Shown here in pieces: positions 1-11,515 of a DNA stretch of 64,000 bases. Each line of letters opens with the position of its first letter. Within the stretch, counting starts at the first letter, position 1. This DNA is from Ustilaginoidea virens (lineage: Eukaryota > Ascomycota > Sordariomycetes > Hypocreales > Clavicipitaceae). The translations under genes and the position numbers were made by a program. The stretch lies in NCBI RefSeq assembly GCF_000687475.1, contig NC_057316.1:1550001-1614000 (forward strand), in the 5' to 3' direction. Under the pieces are notes generated by a model, which saw only the letters and a program-made list of their open reading frames with translations, was not told the origin of the DNA and made no database searches.

Positions 1-1551
1 CTTGGCCGGGTCGATGTCAGGTTCCACGAGCCCTGGAGCTTGCGAAATTTCGTGGACCAGCAGCTGTCCCGCGTCTCGTCGATCCCGCCCGGCCTGGACA
101 CGGATCGCCAGAACCCGCAGGTCAAGGCGGTCCGGGAGAAGATCCTTCGGACCATGGGCTACAAGGTCTTGGGCGACATCAACGCCGTCTCGGTGGTCAT
201 GCCAACAGCCCTGATCGGCACCGTGCTCCTCACTCTGCGGGGCCGCGGCGTCGGCCACCAAGAGCTTGTCCGGCGCGTCGAATGGCTGACGGCGCGGATC
301 CGGGCCAAAGGCGGCCGCGTCGCCCACTTTGGCAACGCGCCCACGTCGGACATCATCAATCGCGGGCTGGAAGTTCTCGGAAAGGATCTCGTCGGAGTTG
401 TCGACGGGCTGGCAGAGCCCACGTTCTACGCTGTCGATCGTTTCCAGCTCTCCTTCTACCGGAACATGACCATCCACCTGTTCATCTACGAGGCTCTCGT
501 GAGCGCAGCCATGTACACGCGGGTGAAGCTCGGCGGCGGCTCTGCTATCCAGGACATCACGTACGAAGAGCTTAAAGGCCAAGTGCTCTTCCTGTCGTCA
601 CTCTTCCGCGGCGAGTTCATCTTTGGATCCGCAGGCCTGGCGACCAACCTAGAAAACACGCTCCGGGGTCTCGAAGCCGACCAGATTGTCCGCGTCGACC
701 GTGACGAGAAGGGCAACATCACCACGGTTGGCTTGTCCGCAGAGGAGCGCAAGGCGGGCCGTGAGAATTACGACTTTTACTGCTTCCTGATTTGGCCCTT
801 TATCGAGGCCAGCTGGCTCGCCGCCGTCTCGTTGATGGGCTTGTCGCCGCCGCTTGGCACCAACGGGGACATTTGGATCGAATCGGCCAAGGCACAAGAC
901 AGTGCTCAGCTGGTAAGGCTTTTTTTCTTTTTTTTTTTTTTTTTTTGCAACCTTGGCCCCCCTTCCCCCCACCATCACAAATGGGCTTCCCTACACTGTT
1001 TCTGTTGAGTCTGATTTGGCGTCTTCTCTTGTGTATTTTTTCCCTCTAATTTCTATTCGTTTGCTAATCATTCCCCTTCGCCCTTGCAGCTCGGCAAGAC
1101 GCTGTATCACCAGGGCGACTTGTCCTACTTTGAGGCGGTCAACAAAGAGACGCTCAAGAACTCGTACGCGCGGTTCCAGCAGGAGCACATCGTGCACGTT
1201 GTCAAGTCCAAAGACCTCAAGATCCCGCCGAGGCTGCAGCTCGACCCGGAGTGGCGGCCGTTGCGCGATGCCACGACGGGCGCTCTCCTTGCCGAGGGCA
1301 AGCTGTGGGATTTCACGGAAAAGATTGCCAGCTCCAGGCGCGAAGGCAAGAACAGGCGCGACGGAGCCACCGTCAGCGTCCGCGTGCTGCGACTGACAGA
1401 CCAGCTGGGAGCCAGCTTGTACGCGCAGGCCACGGAGGCCGACAAGTCCGGCAAGAACAAGGTCCCCAGCCGGCTCAGCCAGGAGGATCAGGAAGCGCAC
1501 AGGAGTGAATTGCGCCGGAAGAAGAAGCGCATCCAGAAGGCGCACCTGTAG
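1..1551 (+). CDS. Glycerol-3-phosphate / DHAP acyltransferase, C-terminal part (5' truncated by window)
   Basis: Acyl transfer to glycerol-3-phosphate or dihydroxyacetone phosphate at a membrane, the first step of glycerolipid synthesis. The open frame runs from base 1 (frame 1), so the N-terminal HxxxxD acyltransferase motifs lie outside the window. Exons are 1..912 and 1090..1551, with a GT-AG intron at 913..1089 that carries a T-tract (T19 at 928-946). What remains is the region just after the catalytic core (VDVRFHEPWSLR, then MPTALIGTVLLT, then YRNMTIHLFIYEAL), typical of the GPAT/DHAPAT C-terminal domain. It ends in a basic tail (RRKKKRIQKAHL) of the sort seen in peroxisomal or ER forms. 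It is convergent with PAN6, about 330 bp away. Family assignment is firm; GPAT versus DHAPAT cannot be separated here. Confidence 0.82.
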
Positions 1552-1652
1552 CACGTGCGGGAGCGTTTTCTGTATTTTGTACTATGCATGGGAAGCGACG
1601 GGAAAAGACGGGAGTCCTCTACACACCCCAAAAATATACCACATGCTGTGCG

Positions 1653-1691
<39 letters not shown>

Positions 1692-1883
1692 TGTGGACCG
1701 CACAATGCCTTCCCGTGCGCTTCACCCCCGTACTGGTCTGTCTAGAGCGTTGCTATACAATGAGAAAGAACGGGATCCAAAACGCCGGATTTTTTCTATA
1801 CTGCTCATACATAACCCCCCCCCCAGAGTGACTGTTCGGATGGTCCACGATGGGATATTGTCGCTCCGCTTGGTATCGGCACG
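1552..1883. other. Convergent intergenic spacer
   Basis: The 3' regions of the acyltransferase (+) and PAN6 (-) meet here. It holds a compound (CT)n(GT)n microsatellite at about 1652-1695 and a C-run near 1817. I see no gene. Confidence 0.7.
1652..1695. repeat. Compound microsatellite (CT)n(GT)n
   Basis: About eleven CT units are followed directly by about ten GT units in the 3' flank of the acyltransferase gene. Confidence 0.9.
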
Positions 1884-3086
1884 TCATGTCCGCTCCGCTT
1901 GTGAATGCGGCGGCTTTGGCGGCAGGATGATGTTGTCAATCAGGCGAACGGCAGGGCCGCCAGAGTGGCCCAGGTCCTCGCCCGGCTGGGCCTCCTCGAC
2001 GGGCAGCATCCTGACGGCGCCGCTCACGACGGCGCCCTTGTCCGCGTCGACGGCCTGCACCTCGTGCAGCGTGTCCGGGTCCGCCAGGGAGATGTAGTCG
2101 ATTTCGAAGAGGGCGCGCTCCGAGGCCGCCGTGGCCAGCTGCGCGCGCAGGGTGGCGTCGCACACGCCGTGCGCGGCGCCGAGGATGCCCGCGCGGCGCG
2201 TCTCGCCGCCGCGGTAGGCCCGCTCGGCGGCCCGCAGCGCCGCGCTGAGGACGCCGGCGACGCGGCGGCGCCGGGCGCCCAGGTAGACGTTGCGCGAGGC
2301 CATGGCCAGCCCGTCGGGCTCGCGGCGCGTGGAACACACGACCACCTCGGTCGGCACCAGCAGGTCCGCGACCATGCGGCGCACCACGACCGTCTGCTGC
2401 ACGTCCTTTTGGCCAAAGTAGACGCGCTCTGGCTGCACCACGTTGAACAGCTTGGTGCAGACGGTGGCGACGCCGCGGAAGAAGGTGGGCCGGCTGGCGC
2501 CCTCGAGCACCTCGCCCACGGGGGTGACGGTGACGAAGCAGCCCTTGCTGTCGACGGCCTGGCCGGGAAAACCGGACGGGTACATGTCGGCGGTGGAGGG
2601 CGCGAAGACGGCCGCCACGCGGCCCAGGTTGGCGCCGTCGTCGGCCAGCTCGCCGTCCAGGGCGGCCAGGGCGGCCAGGTCGGCGTCCCAGCTGACGGGG
2701 TACGAGGCCAGGTCCTCGGCGACGCCGAACTGCGCCGGGTTGACGTAGATGCTCACCACGACGTGGTGGTTCTCCCGGGCGGCCGCCCGCACGAGGGCCA
2801 GGTGGCCGTCGTGCAGCGCGCCCATGGTGGGCACGAGCCCCACGCTGCGGTGGTTGATCAGGAGCGGCCTGCGCCATTTACGCACGTCGTCCACGGTGCG
2901 CAGGATCCGGATCGGCGTCGAGGCCACCCTCTCGGCGGGCTTGGACGGCCGCGCCGCCGACAAGAGGCCGCGCGCTGGCGCCACCGCCGCCGCCGCCGCC
3001 GCCGCTGCTGCTGCTGCCGCTGCGGGCGGGGTGCGTGCCGCCGCAAGCCGGCGCATCGCCAGACGGTGGTGGTGGTGGTGCAGCAT
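1884..3086 (-). CDS. PAN6: Pantoate-beta-alanine ligase (pantothenate synthetase)
   Basis: ATP-dependent condensation of pantoate and beta-alanine to pantothenate (vitamin B5, for CoA). This is a single-exon frame. Diagnostic motifs numbered from the furthest upstream ATG (3164): VPTMGALHDGH (111-121, nucleotide-binding HxGH-type), NPAQFG (142-147), VYFGQKDVQQ (248-257) and MASRNVYL (288-295). The frame is open to an ATG at 3164 (426 aa). I chose the ATG at 3086 (400 aa), which leaves a basic, Ala-rich leader containing MLHHHHHRLAMRR and a run of about 14 Ala; a third ATG is at 3056. Such a leader suggests mitochondrial import, which is inference. Fungal Pan6 proteins are about 300-400 aa. 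Neighbours do not inform its function. Confidence 0.93.
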   Translation of the reverse strand: MLHHHHHRLAMRRLAAARTPPAAAAAAAAAAAAAVAPARGLLSAARPSKPAERVASTPIRILRTVDDVRKWRRPLLINHRSVGLVPTMGALHDGHLALVRAAARENHHVVVSIYVNPAQFGVAEDLASYPVSWDADLAALAALDGELADDGANLGRVAAVFAPSTADMYPSGFPGQAVDSKGCFVTVTPVGEVLEGASRPTFFRGVATVCTKLFNVVQPERVYFGQKDVQQTVVVRRMVADLLVPTEVVVCSTRREPDGLAMASRNVYLGARRRRVAGVLSAALRAAERAYRGGETRRAGILGAAHGVCDATLRAQLATAASERALFEIDYISLADPDTLHEVQAVDADKGAVVSGAVRMLPVEEAQPGEDLGHSGGPAVRLIDNIILPPKPPHSQAERT

Positions 3087-4389
3087 CGCCTCTGCTTGTT
3101 TGGGAAGGCAACCTTTCGGGTCAAGGCGGAAACGGACGGGGGGGAAGGGGGGGGAGGGTCGCAAGGAGGAAAGTGGAGGCAGAGGGCGGGAGAGAAGTTG
3201 GCGCGGAAAACCCCAGGATGCGGTTTATTCCATCGTCACTGCTGTTCTGGCGCCGGGGAGAGAAAAGGAAAAAGTCTGGGGCGGGGGACGCAGCCCGGGC
3301 TGATTGTGTGCTTATGTTGCCTTGCTGGTGATGGTTTCTGCGGCGGAGATTTGGGGACGATCAAATTGACGATGGGAGGCGGCGCAAGGCGGGCTTGATT
3401 TTGCAGGGCGGTCGGTTTAGCGCTGAGCTGCGCTGGCGGGAGAAGGTGGGTGCCGCTGGGGCGAGCTGATTGGCCGGATGGGATGGGCCTTGGCTTCGTG
3501 AGCTTGGGTGAAGCAGTGGGACAAGCAGAACGGGATTAACTAAATAAAAGAAGCCATTGGGGGGTGGGGAAAAAATAAAGAATAAAAGATTGCCTACAGC
3601 AGTGAAATTATTTGGCCTTGGGAACTTTATCTTTGGTAGGTTGAAAAGATGGCCCGATGACAAGACGTCGCAGTCGTGGCTTTTGCTTGTACCCCGGTGC
3701 TGTCGTTCCGAGACAGCCGGGCCAGCCAGGCCAGCCAGGCCAGCCATTTCAGTGCGACTCTGCTCTGTGCGACAGCAGACTGACTGGTCTTTGACCCGCA
3801 GGTGCCATGAATCGATTTGTGACACTGTGTGCGACATGGTGATCGGCGTGCGAGCTTGGCATGCAGAAACGATAGAGGTTGACCGACGCTGGCAGTTGCT
3901 GTGGGATCAACGAATGATGCGAATGATTGCCTTCAAACCTGACTCCCGTCGCTGCAGCCTTACTCTCCAGGCATCAATATTCCGGCGTCTTCACCACTCT
4001 TCCATGGCCATCGGCATCAAGCCTTATCAGTCTCGAAAAAAAAAAAAAAAATAGAGAAGCAACGCCTTAAGGGGAGCTCACGTCTATCCAGCCTCAAAAC
4101 AAGCACACTCTTTTGGCAGACATGACCTGCAAGGCCAGCCATCATCGCATCGCGACATGTCGAATACGCTCCGATTCCACGGCCACTCCATGTCAGGTAT
4201 ATTAATAGTAGAGTATTTTATGGTAAGACTATTGTTTACATCTGTTGCCTGGACTTGCCCGAGTCGCCATCAAACGCTAATCTAATGACAAACATTCCAG
4301 ACGCGAGAAATTTCTTCAGAACTACAAATGGCCGCCAGGGCGTAGCGAGTCCCGTCCACTCTTGCTCGTGATGTAGTGGTCAACAACGT
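3087..4389. other. PAN6 promoter / MFS gene 3' flank, no gene seen
   Basis: This is the upstream region of PAN6 (minus strand) and the 3' flank of the MFS gene. It contains four CCAGCCAGG-type units around 3719-3747 and an A16 tract at 4036-4051. Small ORFs on both strands lack recognisable domains. Confidence 0.6.
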
Positions 4390-6224
4390 TCAGGCCATGC
4401 CACCGGCCGCCGTTTTGTCCCGCTGCAGCTTGTTCCACCGCGTGGCGAGGCTTCCCAGCGAGGCGATGCCCGTGGCAGCAATGCACATGGCAAATACCAC
4501 CTTGATGCCGGACATGTATCCGTCAATGACGACGGGTTGCTGGTCCGTGGGGAAGGCGTGGCGAATCTCGGTGGCACCGGTGAGAATCAGAGTGCGCAAG
4601 TCAACCCGAGGTGCGTTTTTGGTGACGTGGCCAACCATCTGGTTGACAAAGGCGGCCTGAGCGCCCGAGACGATGTATGCGCCACCAATGGCTTGAAAGA
4701 CTGGAGACGACGAGAAGTTAGCCTTGACCCCCTTCTCCACAAACCGCTGACAGACCGCTGAAGAGTTGTGCTCGACTTACAAAGAAGCATGCCCGTGGCA
4801 GAGGCCAAGTCCTTGGTAGAAACCGAACCTTGGACGGCAATCATGGGAGTCTGAAAGGAGGCACCCCACCCCAGACCAGCCACAACCTGGTAGCCGATCC
4901 AGGCGCCGGCGGGAGAGTCCAGCTCGAGCGTGTACAAGAGACCGGCTCCCACGGTAGCTACCACGCCACCGCCGATGAGCATCGGCTGGTAGCGACCGGT
5001 GGCAGAGACAAACGCGCCGCTGGCAATGGTGGACGCGGTAACGGCAATGATCAAGGGCAGGTTCCGGACCCCGCTCATGGTCGGGCTGGCGCCGTGCAAA
5101 GACTGGAAGTAGACGGGGATGTAGTAGATGACGGCAAAGTATCCACCGGCCAGGACGAAGGAGACGAGGCTCATGACCAGGTTGGTGCGGTCGCTGATGA
5201 GTCTGGGCGGAACCATGGATCGCTCGCCCTGGCACCACTGCAGCCCAGCCCAGGCGGCGACAATGGCGACGAATCCGACGAGCAAGCCGACGACGACGGA
5301 TGAGTCCCAGGCGTGCGCGACGCCGCCATACTGCACGGCCAGGATGTAGGCGACGGTGGCTCCCATCATCAGAACGATGCCGAGGGGATCCATCTGGCGC
5401 AGCTTCTCGAGGAGAGGGGCCTGGACAGGAGCAGCCTGCCTGGGCGTCTTGAAGAAGATGAGGATGACGAGGGCGGAAAGGGCGCCGACGGGTAGGTTGA
5501 CGTAGAAGCACCACCTCCAGCTGACGTGGTCGGTAAAGACCCCCCCGAGGAGAGGGCCGACGACGCTGGCAAACCCGCAGGAAGCACCCAGGAAGCCCGT
5601 AAAGGCAGGCCTCTTCCTGGGTGGAGCGGAGAAGGCGACAATGGTGTAGGCGCCGGAACCGAGACCTGCCGCGCCCACGCCGGCCACGGCGCGGCCAGCG
5701 ATGAGGGCCTCTGCGCTGGGGGCGGCGCCGCAGATGACGGAGCCGAGCTCAAAGATGGCGATGGCGATGAGGAAGGACAGCTTGAGGGGGAAGTACTTGT
5801 AAATCTTGCCCCAGGTGGACTGCGTGGAGCCGGCAGTCATGAAGAAGGCAGCAGCGTACCAGCCGACCTCGTCGAGACCCCTGAACTCGTCGGTGATTTT
5901 GGGGATGGCGGTAGCCACAATGGTCATGTCGAGAGACAGCAGGAAGACGCCCAGGACGAGGGCAACGACGATGAAGCCCAGCTTGATGCCGGAGGGATAC
6001 TCGACGTCGTCGGCCACGTCCGCGGCCGCCGTTGACGAGACCTCGTCTTCTTTTGACCTCTTGTCCTTGGTTTTCCCTCCATCTCGGACGCTGCTCGGGT
6101 AGCCAGCAGCCTTTTCGGAAACGTGGTCATCTGCCAGCGTGGAGGATGAAGAAGAAGCAGGCTCGCCGTCCTGGGGGACACGGCGATCCGAGTTGGCCGC
6201 CATGCTTGGATGGGTGATTTGCAT
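4390..6224 (-). CDS. MFS efflux transporter, DHA2 (14-TM) drug/toxin type
   Basis: A plasma-membrane proton-antiport exporter by family. Exons are 4781..6224 and 4390..4700, with an 80-nt intron (donor gtaagt, acceptor cag); splicing yields ...GMLLFFQAIGGAYIVSGAQAAF, matching the family across the junction. The first 70 residues are a hydrophilic Ser/Lys/Asp-rich cytosolic tail. TM1 is near SGIKLGFIVVALVLGVFLLS. The TM5 region contains GPLLGG...SWRWCFYVNLPVG, characteristic of the DHA2 14-TM subfamily that includes aflatoxin and HC-toxin pumps. The start could be 6224 or the second ATG at 6203 (MAANSD). Total is about 584 aa. No biosynthetic cluster lies around it, so its substrate is unknown. 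Confidence 0.9.
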
Positions 6225-8066
6225 CGCAGTCTCTGATGGATGGTTTCCGTCGAGTCTTGGGAGGGGGGGGGACCAACGCCAGGGCTGGGAGGCCCTATTG
6301 TATCAACAAGAGCAAAACAAACAAGACGCAAGGAACCGAGCTGGTTTGGCGGAGATTGCGGCCGGGACTCTGGGTCTGGGCAGTGCAACAGAGCAGCAAG
6401 CAGGGATATACACAGGCATACGCGCAACATATAGTGCACGATTTTGCCTTTGCTTTCCTTTTGGCAACATTGTTGGACGGCACATGCCATGCCGGCCTGG
6501 GGGCGCACCCGGCCAGGGGAGTCGGGCATGAATGAAGATGGAGCCGGTCCGCCCGGAATTTGGCGTCAGCGGGGATGGCATTGCGGGCTGCCGGCCCTTG
6601 CTGTCGCCGTCCTATCCTTGTGAGGGGGGGGGGGGGTCCAAGGGAAATCAAAAGGATGCCTCGATGCTATCAGTGAATTGACTCACCGGCAAGTTGCGTC
6701 GAGCAACCGGCGCACCACCACTCGAGTGGGGGTGACCGTGCTGCCGCGCTTCCCTTTCTTTCCCTTGCTTTCAATGTTCATTTCCAGCTTGTTTCCGGAC
6801 GCGGGGCGGGGCGGGGCGGGGCTGACAGCTGACAGCTTCACGTCACGGCATTGACAGACAAGCCCTGGGTTTGACGCGATGGCGCGTGACGCGGCGCGGC
6901 CCACACCCGTCGTCAAATAGAGTGGCCGGCCCGTCAGATGTAGCGGCGCCATCCAAAGCCACGGCGGCATCGCAGCCCGGTGCTTGTCAGATAGAGTGGC
7001 CCGCGGGCCAAAACTCGGCGGCCAGGCGGAGACGAAACCTTGGTATCCGGGATCTGGGCCGGCCGCTGCCCCGTGTGCGTGTGCATGTATGCAACTGAGG
7101 GCTTTTCAACTTGACGCCTCGACTATTAATTGGCGGCCGATATTGCTGCCCCTTGGGTATCGTTGCCTTGCGTGTTGACATTAGGCACACGGCGATTACC
7201 CCCGTACCCCGCAGAGCCTTGGATGTCCTCGGGGTCTTTCTTCTTCTCCTTCCTTTTTTTTTTTTTTTTTTTTTTTTTTTTGGTAAGGTTTCCCCTTCCA
7301 TCATTTTAGTGACAGGGGTTATGGACGGCAAGAAATCAACCGGCAGCCGTGTCAACAGGCCCCTGCGCCAATTATCGCGACTGTCAAAACCAATCAACCA
7401 ACCAATGCGACCGCCGAGCCCATATATATGCCAATCGCGCACCGCAGTTGCGGGGAGCGCGTTTCCCCCTTTTTGCAAGTGGCGCAATGGCCTATCGGCT
7501 CGACCGGAGGTTCCGGACTCGTACGTAGAAATCCGACAAGCCTTGCATGCCCCGCCCCAGCCGGCGACTCGACGCGGCCGTCTTCACCAGGACCTTGGGG
7601 AGAGCGCCTTGTTGGGCCGCCGACATCGAGGCGGCATTGGCCTGGTCGACAGCAGCCAGGACGGCGGCGTCACGCACGGCGGGATCGGGCGGCGGCGGAT
7701 TTCATCGAGAGAAGACAGAGTGCAAGCGCTTTGATACAGGCTTCATTCATGTTCGTCAAGACGCATCAACCGTTCGAGGCGGTGCCGCAACTTGCACATG
7801 ATAACAGCCCCTTGGTCACCAGCCAGCCGAGACACCAGAAAACCATCCCGACTGCATCAGTCTTTCTTGACGTACTGCTTCATTGCCCCCTCGGCTTTCG
7901 TGAGCAAGGAGTTTCGGCGCAAACCAGCGACAATGGCTTCCGATGTATACGAACGCTGTCGTCGTCATTACATGCGGGGCTATCGTTCATGCAGTGCGCT
8001 CTCCTATCGTGCTCCCATGCCACTCTCGTGTCACCCCCCACGCTGCCTCTTGCTGCTCCGTGCTGG
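6225..8066. other. MFS promoter region and ASA1 3' flank
   Basis: 1.8 kb without a confident gene. It holds a G12 run near 6626, GGGGC repeats near 6805 and a T28 tract at 7254-7281. Minus-strand 7492-7720 has a coding-like codon pattern (many GCC/GTC/CTG codons; peptide with NPPPDPAVRDAAVLAAVDQA), but it lacks a start in frame and I cannot assign it. Confidence 0.5.
7254..7281. repeat. T28 mononucleotide tract
   Basis: Uninterrupted run of T in intergenic DNA, one of many long homopolymers in this window. Confidence 0.9.
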
Positions 8067-9571
8067 CTAGTATATATCCCACAGACTGACTTTGCCGTCC
8101 TTGGCGCCCGCGGCCACCCAGTGCGCGATTTTGACGCGGTGGCTCCGTCGGTCCATGACGCTCATCCGGCCTTGGTCGACGCAGGCGCCCGTGCCGGCTG
8201 CCTGAGCCGTGCGCGGCTCGGCTGCGCCCACGTCCGAGAAAGCGAGCGCGTACGCGCCTTGTTTGTGCCACTTGAGAACGGCCAGCTCCTTGAGCGTCTT
8301 GCACGAGTATATGCGCACCTTGGAGTCCCAGCCGGCCGTTGCCAAGATGCCGCCGTCGGAGCGGACTTGCAGACTCTGCTGTCCCGCGTGCCTCGTGTTG
8401 ACGACTTTCCGGGGCTCTCGGCAGCAACTGTCTGGCGGCTCGGTTCTCCTGTTGCCTCGAGCCTCGTCCAGCAAGGCCTGGGAGAGCAGGGAGGCCCCTT
8501 GCGAGCCAGCCGCGGCAGCCTCTTCGGCGACGCGCTCGGCCGGGCTGGATGGCCCGGGGGTTTCTGGCGACGCGGCAGGAGTGGCGACGGGAAGGGGGTG
8601 CTTGGCGATGACGGAGTCGGCCCCAGCGCTGTAGAAACAGCTCAGGTCGGGACGCACGTCCACGGACAAGACTGGTTGCGAGTGCGCCCGAGCTCGATAC
8701 GCCGTGGCCCAGCCCCCCGTAGGTTGCAGCTGGTGGACCGACACGTATCCGTTCTCGAAAGCAGCGAGCAGCGTCAAGAGGCCGTGCTGGTGAAACAGAC
8801 ACAGACCCATGGCCATCCCATTTGCCGACCCGGGCTGAACCGTGTGGGTGCGCTTCTGCGAGGGCAGCGTGTAGATGTCGACCTGTGCAAACGACGTCAA
8901 TGCCTCTGGGGGTGGAAGGTGGGGAAAAAAGGGAGAGACAGATGGCTCCGAATGCGTACCGCCTCGGATGCGAGTGTGTTTGGAACAGCCACGAGGACTT
9001 CGGACACGGGGCCGAGAAACCGAGAGTACTCGGTGCTGCTGGACGGACAGGCCGCGAAGGAGCAAAAATTCATGGTGTTGACTTCCAGCAGGTGCAGCAT
9101 CCAGGGCTGGGGCCGATGCACCGCGAGTCCTTCCAGCGGCAGCGCCGAGCTCAGATGGCTCTCGTCCTGCTCTGCGATTTTCCAGACAACAAGCCTGTGG
9201 TCCCGGCCATGACTTGAAAGCACGGTTAGAACATTTCGCCGTCCATCTTTATATATCACATATATATATATATATATGTACTCCCGCGGCTTTTTGATTT
9301 CGACTTGAACAGCAAGAAGCGCACGTCGAGGGCAAGCGGGGCCTTGTACGTACGTCATGACCTTGTCGTCGCCCCAGCCCCGTACGCCGAGTATGGCATT
9401 CCTGTGCGCCCTCCACACGGCTGTGGCTCTCATGACGACGAGGTCCCATAGCACCACGAACCCTTCGGCGTCGCCGGTGGCCAGGCGCGCGTTTTGCCGC
9501 ACAAACGAGGCTGCGTGGACGGCGGCTCCGTGTCCGCGCAGCACGAACTTGGGCGTCGGGATGCCAGACAT
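8067..9571 (-). CDS. ASA1: ASTRA-associated protein 1, WD40-repeat protein
   Basis: A beta-propeller subunit linked to the ASTRA/TTT chaperone complexes that mature PIKK kinases (human relative GNB1L). Three exons: 9354..9571, 8960..9212 and 8067..8882. All junctions keep frame (428 aa; yeast Asa1 is of similar size). Intron 1 (141 nt) has donor gtacgt and acceptor caag; splicing gives [16 protein letters not shown]. Intron 2 (77 nt) gives [16 protein letters not shown]. Family hallmarks are an N-terminal [27 protein letters not shown], the [11 protein letters not shown] equivalent ([12 protein letters not shown]) and a final repeat [18 protein letters not shown], ending [15 protein letters not shown] chose ATG 9571 (MSGIPTPKF); another lies at 9619. 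Intron 1 contains a (TA)n run at about 9260-9276. Confidence 0.9.
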
Positions 9572-10524
9572 TTTCCCCTCTGTTCTCGCCTGGGCCAGGC
9601 CTGGCGCTGTGGTGTGCATCCAACGCGCGGCTGCTACGGCGTGCGACGTCGACTCATATTCGATGGCGGTCGTGGCTCGGCGATGCTTTGCTTGGAGGGG
9701 GCTTTTGTGAAGGCGTCAATGCAGACGGGATGGATGGGACGAGGGTTTGCGGCGGTCGACACAACAAACTGCGATGGGGGGGAGGCGGGTGGGAGTCACG
9801 TGGCGTTGTTGACGCAGCACTCATCGTCGGCCCACATGTGACGCCCGTGGCAAAGCGATGATGAATCGCGAAGCAGAGTCGACATTCTGCGATGCAGCAC
9901 CTGGCGCAGCTCGCAAGGTCTAGGCGTGCAGTGCCGTTTGAGAAAAGGCATCTCGAGCCGGCGAGCATCCCCGCAAAATGACGGGAAAGCCGAGGGCATC
10001 TGCGCAACACAAGACATTGGATGCAAGACGTGGAGTCGGGGGCATTTTGCTGGCCAAGCATTGATATAGCAGGGGGGGGGCTGTGTTTCACGAGCCGGGC
10101 TACACGTATAGAGCCTGATAATAATCAGTAATCATCATCACCGTCGCCATCACCATCACCATCACCATCACCATAGTCCGATTTGCCTCGCAGTCGAACC
10201 CGGCTTGTTATCGCGGGGTAAATGCCAAGACTGCTGCTTGTACGTTGCAGAAGCCGGTGCACAAAGATGCGCCCCATCAAGACTTCCCGTACCGTACTCC
10301 GCAGACAAAAGAGTAAAGACTGGTTGGTTGTCCATCCGCCGCCCCCGGTTCAGCCAGCGCACCGTGGCCCCTGAACCCGGCCGGGCCGGTTTGCATCTGC
10401 TCAAGCGAAAGATGGTCCGCAACAGGCCCATCGCCCACACGACGCAGATTCCCTGCCTCCAGCCTCCAGATGGGAGAGGCTGCTGCATCATAGCCAGCCC
10501 TGTGGTGCCAAGAGCCGCCAGCTG
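9572..10524. other. Spacer between ASA1 and TTC1-like gene
   Basis: ASA1 promoter and 3' flank of the TPR gene (both minus strand). It contains a CAC/CAT hexamer microsatellite at 10136-10173 and a G9 run near 10072. No gene recognised. Confidence 0.6.
10136..10173. repeat. (CATCAC)n microsatellite
   Basis: About six imperfect CATCAC units downstream of the TPR gene. Confidence 0.85.
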
Positions 10525-11515
10525 CTACGACGCCTTGGACGAGCCGTCCCCCGAGGTAAAGTTCATGCTGTAGCCGCCAGACTTTTCGTCCTTTACCATC
10601 TGGAAGTTGTCGGTGCTCAGGCCAAACGGCTTCAGGATGCCGTCGCCCAGCGTCTTGAGCTTGCCCCACATTTCCGACATTTCCTTCTCCCGCGCAGCCT
10701 TTGTGCGAGGCGGCAGCGCAGCAAGCTGCCGGCGAACAGTCCGCGCATCCGCCGGGCCAAGGCCAGGCATGTCCGACAAGAGCCGGTAGTCGTCCTCGGC
10801 GCCGGCGAGGTTCTGCCATCCGCCAGCCTCGCAGCGTGCGCGGGCGCGCCGCAGCAGCGCCTTGGAGCGGATCCTCAGGATGTCGGACCTTCGCGTCTCG
10901 GACGGCGACGAGGCTCCCCGAAGCGCCGGCGCCGGCGCAGCGCGAGACGCCCCCGAGCTGACCACCTCCTCCTCAACCCCGTCGTCCTGTGGCGCTGACT
11001 CAGTCTGCGCGGGGGGTTCGTTTCCGGCCTCTTGCACGCTGTCCTTGGCGTCCGCGCCCGCGTCTGCGTCTACGCCTGCGTGCCCCGGCTCGGCCTGTTC
11101 CAGGCTGTCGAGAGCCTTGCTGGCGATCTTGATGGCGTCACTCCACTGCTCCTGCTGCAGGTGGCAGGCGGCCATATTGCTGTGCAGGACGGCGCGCTCG
11201 TAGTGCAGGTAGTTGGGGCATGTTGCCACGGCGTCTTCATATCTGGATAGGGCGTTTTCAAAATCCCCGGCCGAGTATAATTCGTTGGCTTCAGCTTTGA
11301 TGGCGTTTGACTCTTCTAGTAGTGCCTGGGGGGGGGGGGGGGGGGGCCAAATCAGAGAGGGAAAAAAAAAAAAAAAAAAAAGTCAAATTAGGACAGCATA
11401 AGACGCTTCGAGGCATCGAGAGTCATACCTGTTCCTCTTGTGGAGAGAACTTGACCACCTCGGGTTCCACAGTTTGCTTTGGCTGGTCGCCCGCAGTGCG
11501 GCTCGGGGGCGTCAT
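10525..11515 (-). CDS. TPR co-chaperone, TTC1-like
   Basis: A tetratricopeptide protein of the TTC1 family, an adaptor for Hsp70/Hsp90-type partners. Exons are 11429..11515 (MTPPSRTAG... to SPQEEQ) and 10525..11325; intron 11326..11428 is in phase and carries G19 and A20 runs on the + strand. Total is 295 aa (human TTC1 is 292). The first TPR spans about residues 33-66 (ESNAIKAEANELYSAGDFENALSRYEDAV) and the second about 70-103 (LHSNMAACHLQQEQWSDAIKIASKAL). An acidic, Ala/Gly-rich insert of about 60 residues follows, then the third TPR. The C-terminus GKLKTLGDGILKPFGLSTDNFQ...GGYSMNF is the family signature tail. An in-frame stop lies shortly upstream of the chosen ATG. It is divergent from the HAD gene. 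Confidence 0.88.

Noticed and set aside
1905..3398. 497-aa plus-strand ORF opposite PAN6
   Set aside because: Mirror frame of a GC-rich gene; low-complexity His/Gly/Arg translation. PAN6 on the minus strand has all family motifs.
7428..9212. 594-aa plus-strand ORF across ASA1
   Set aside because: Shadow of ASA1, which is supported by conserved motifs and consistent introns on the other strand.
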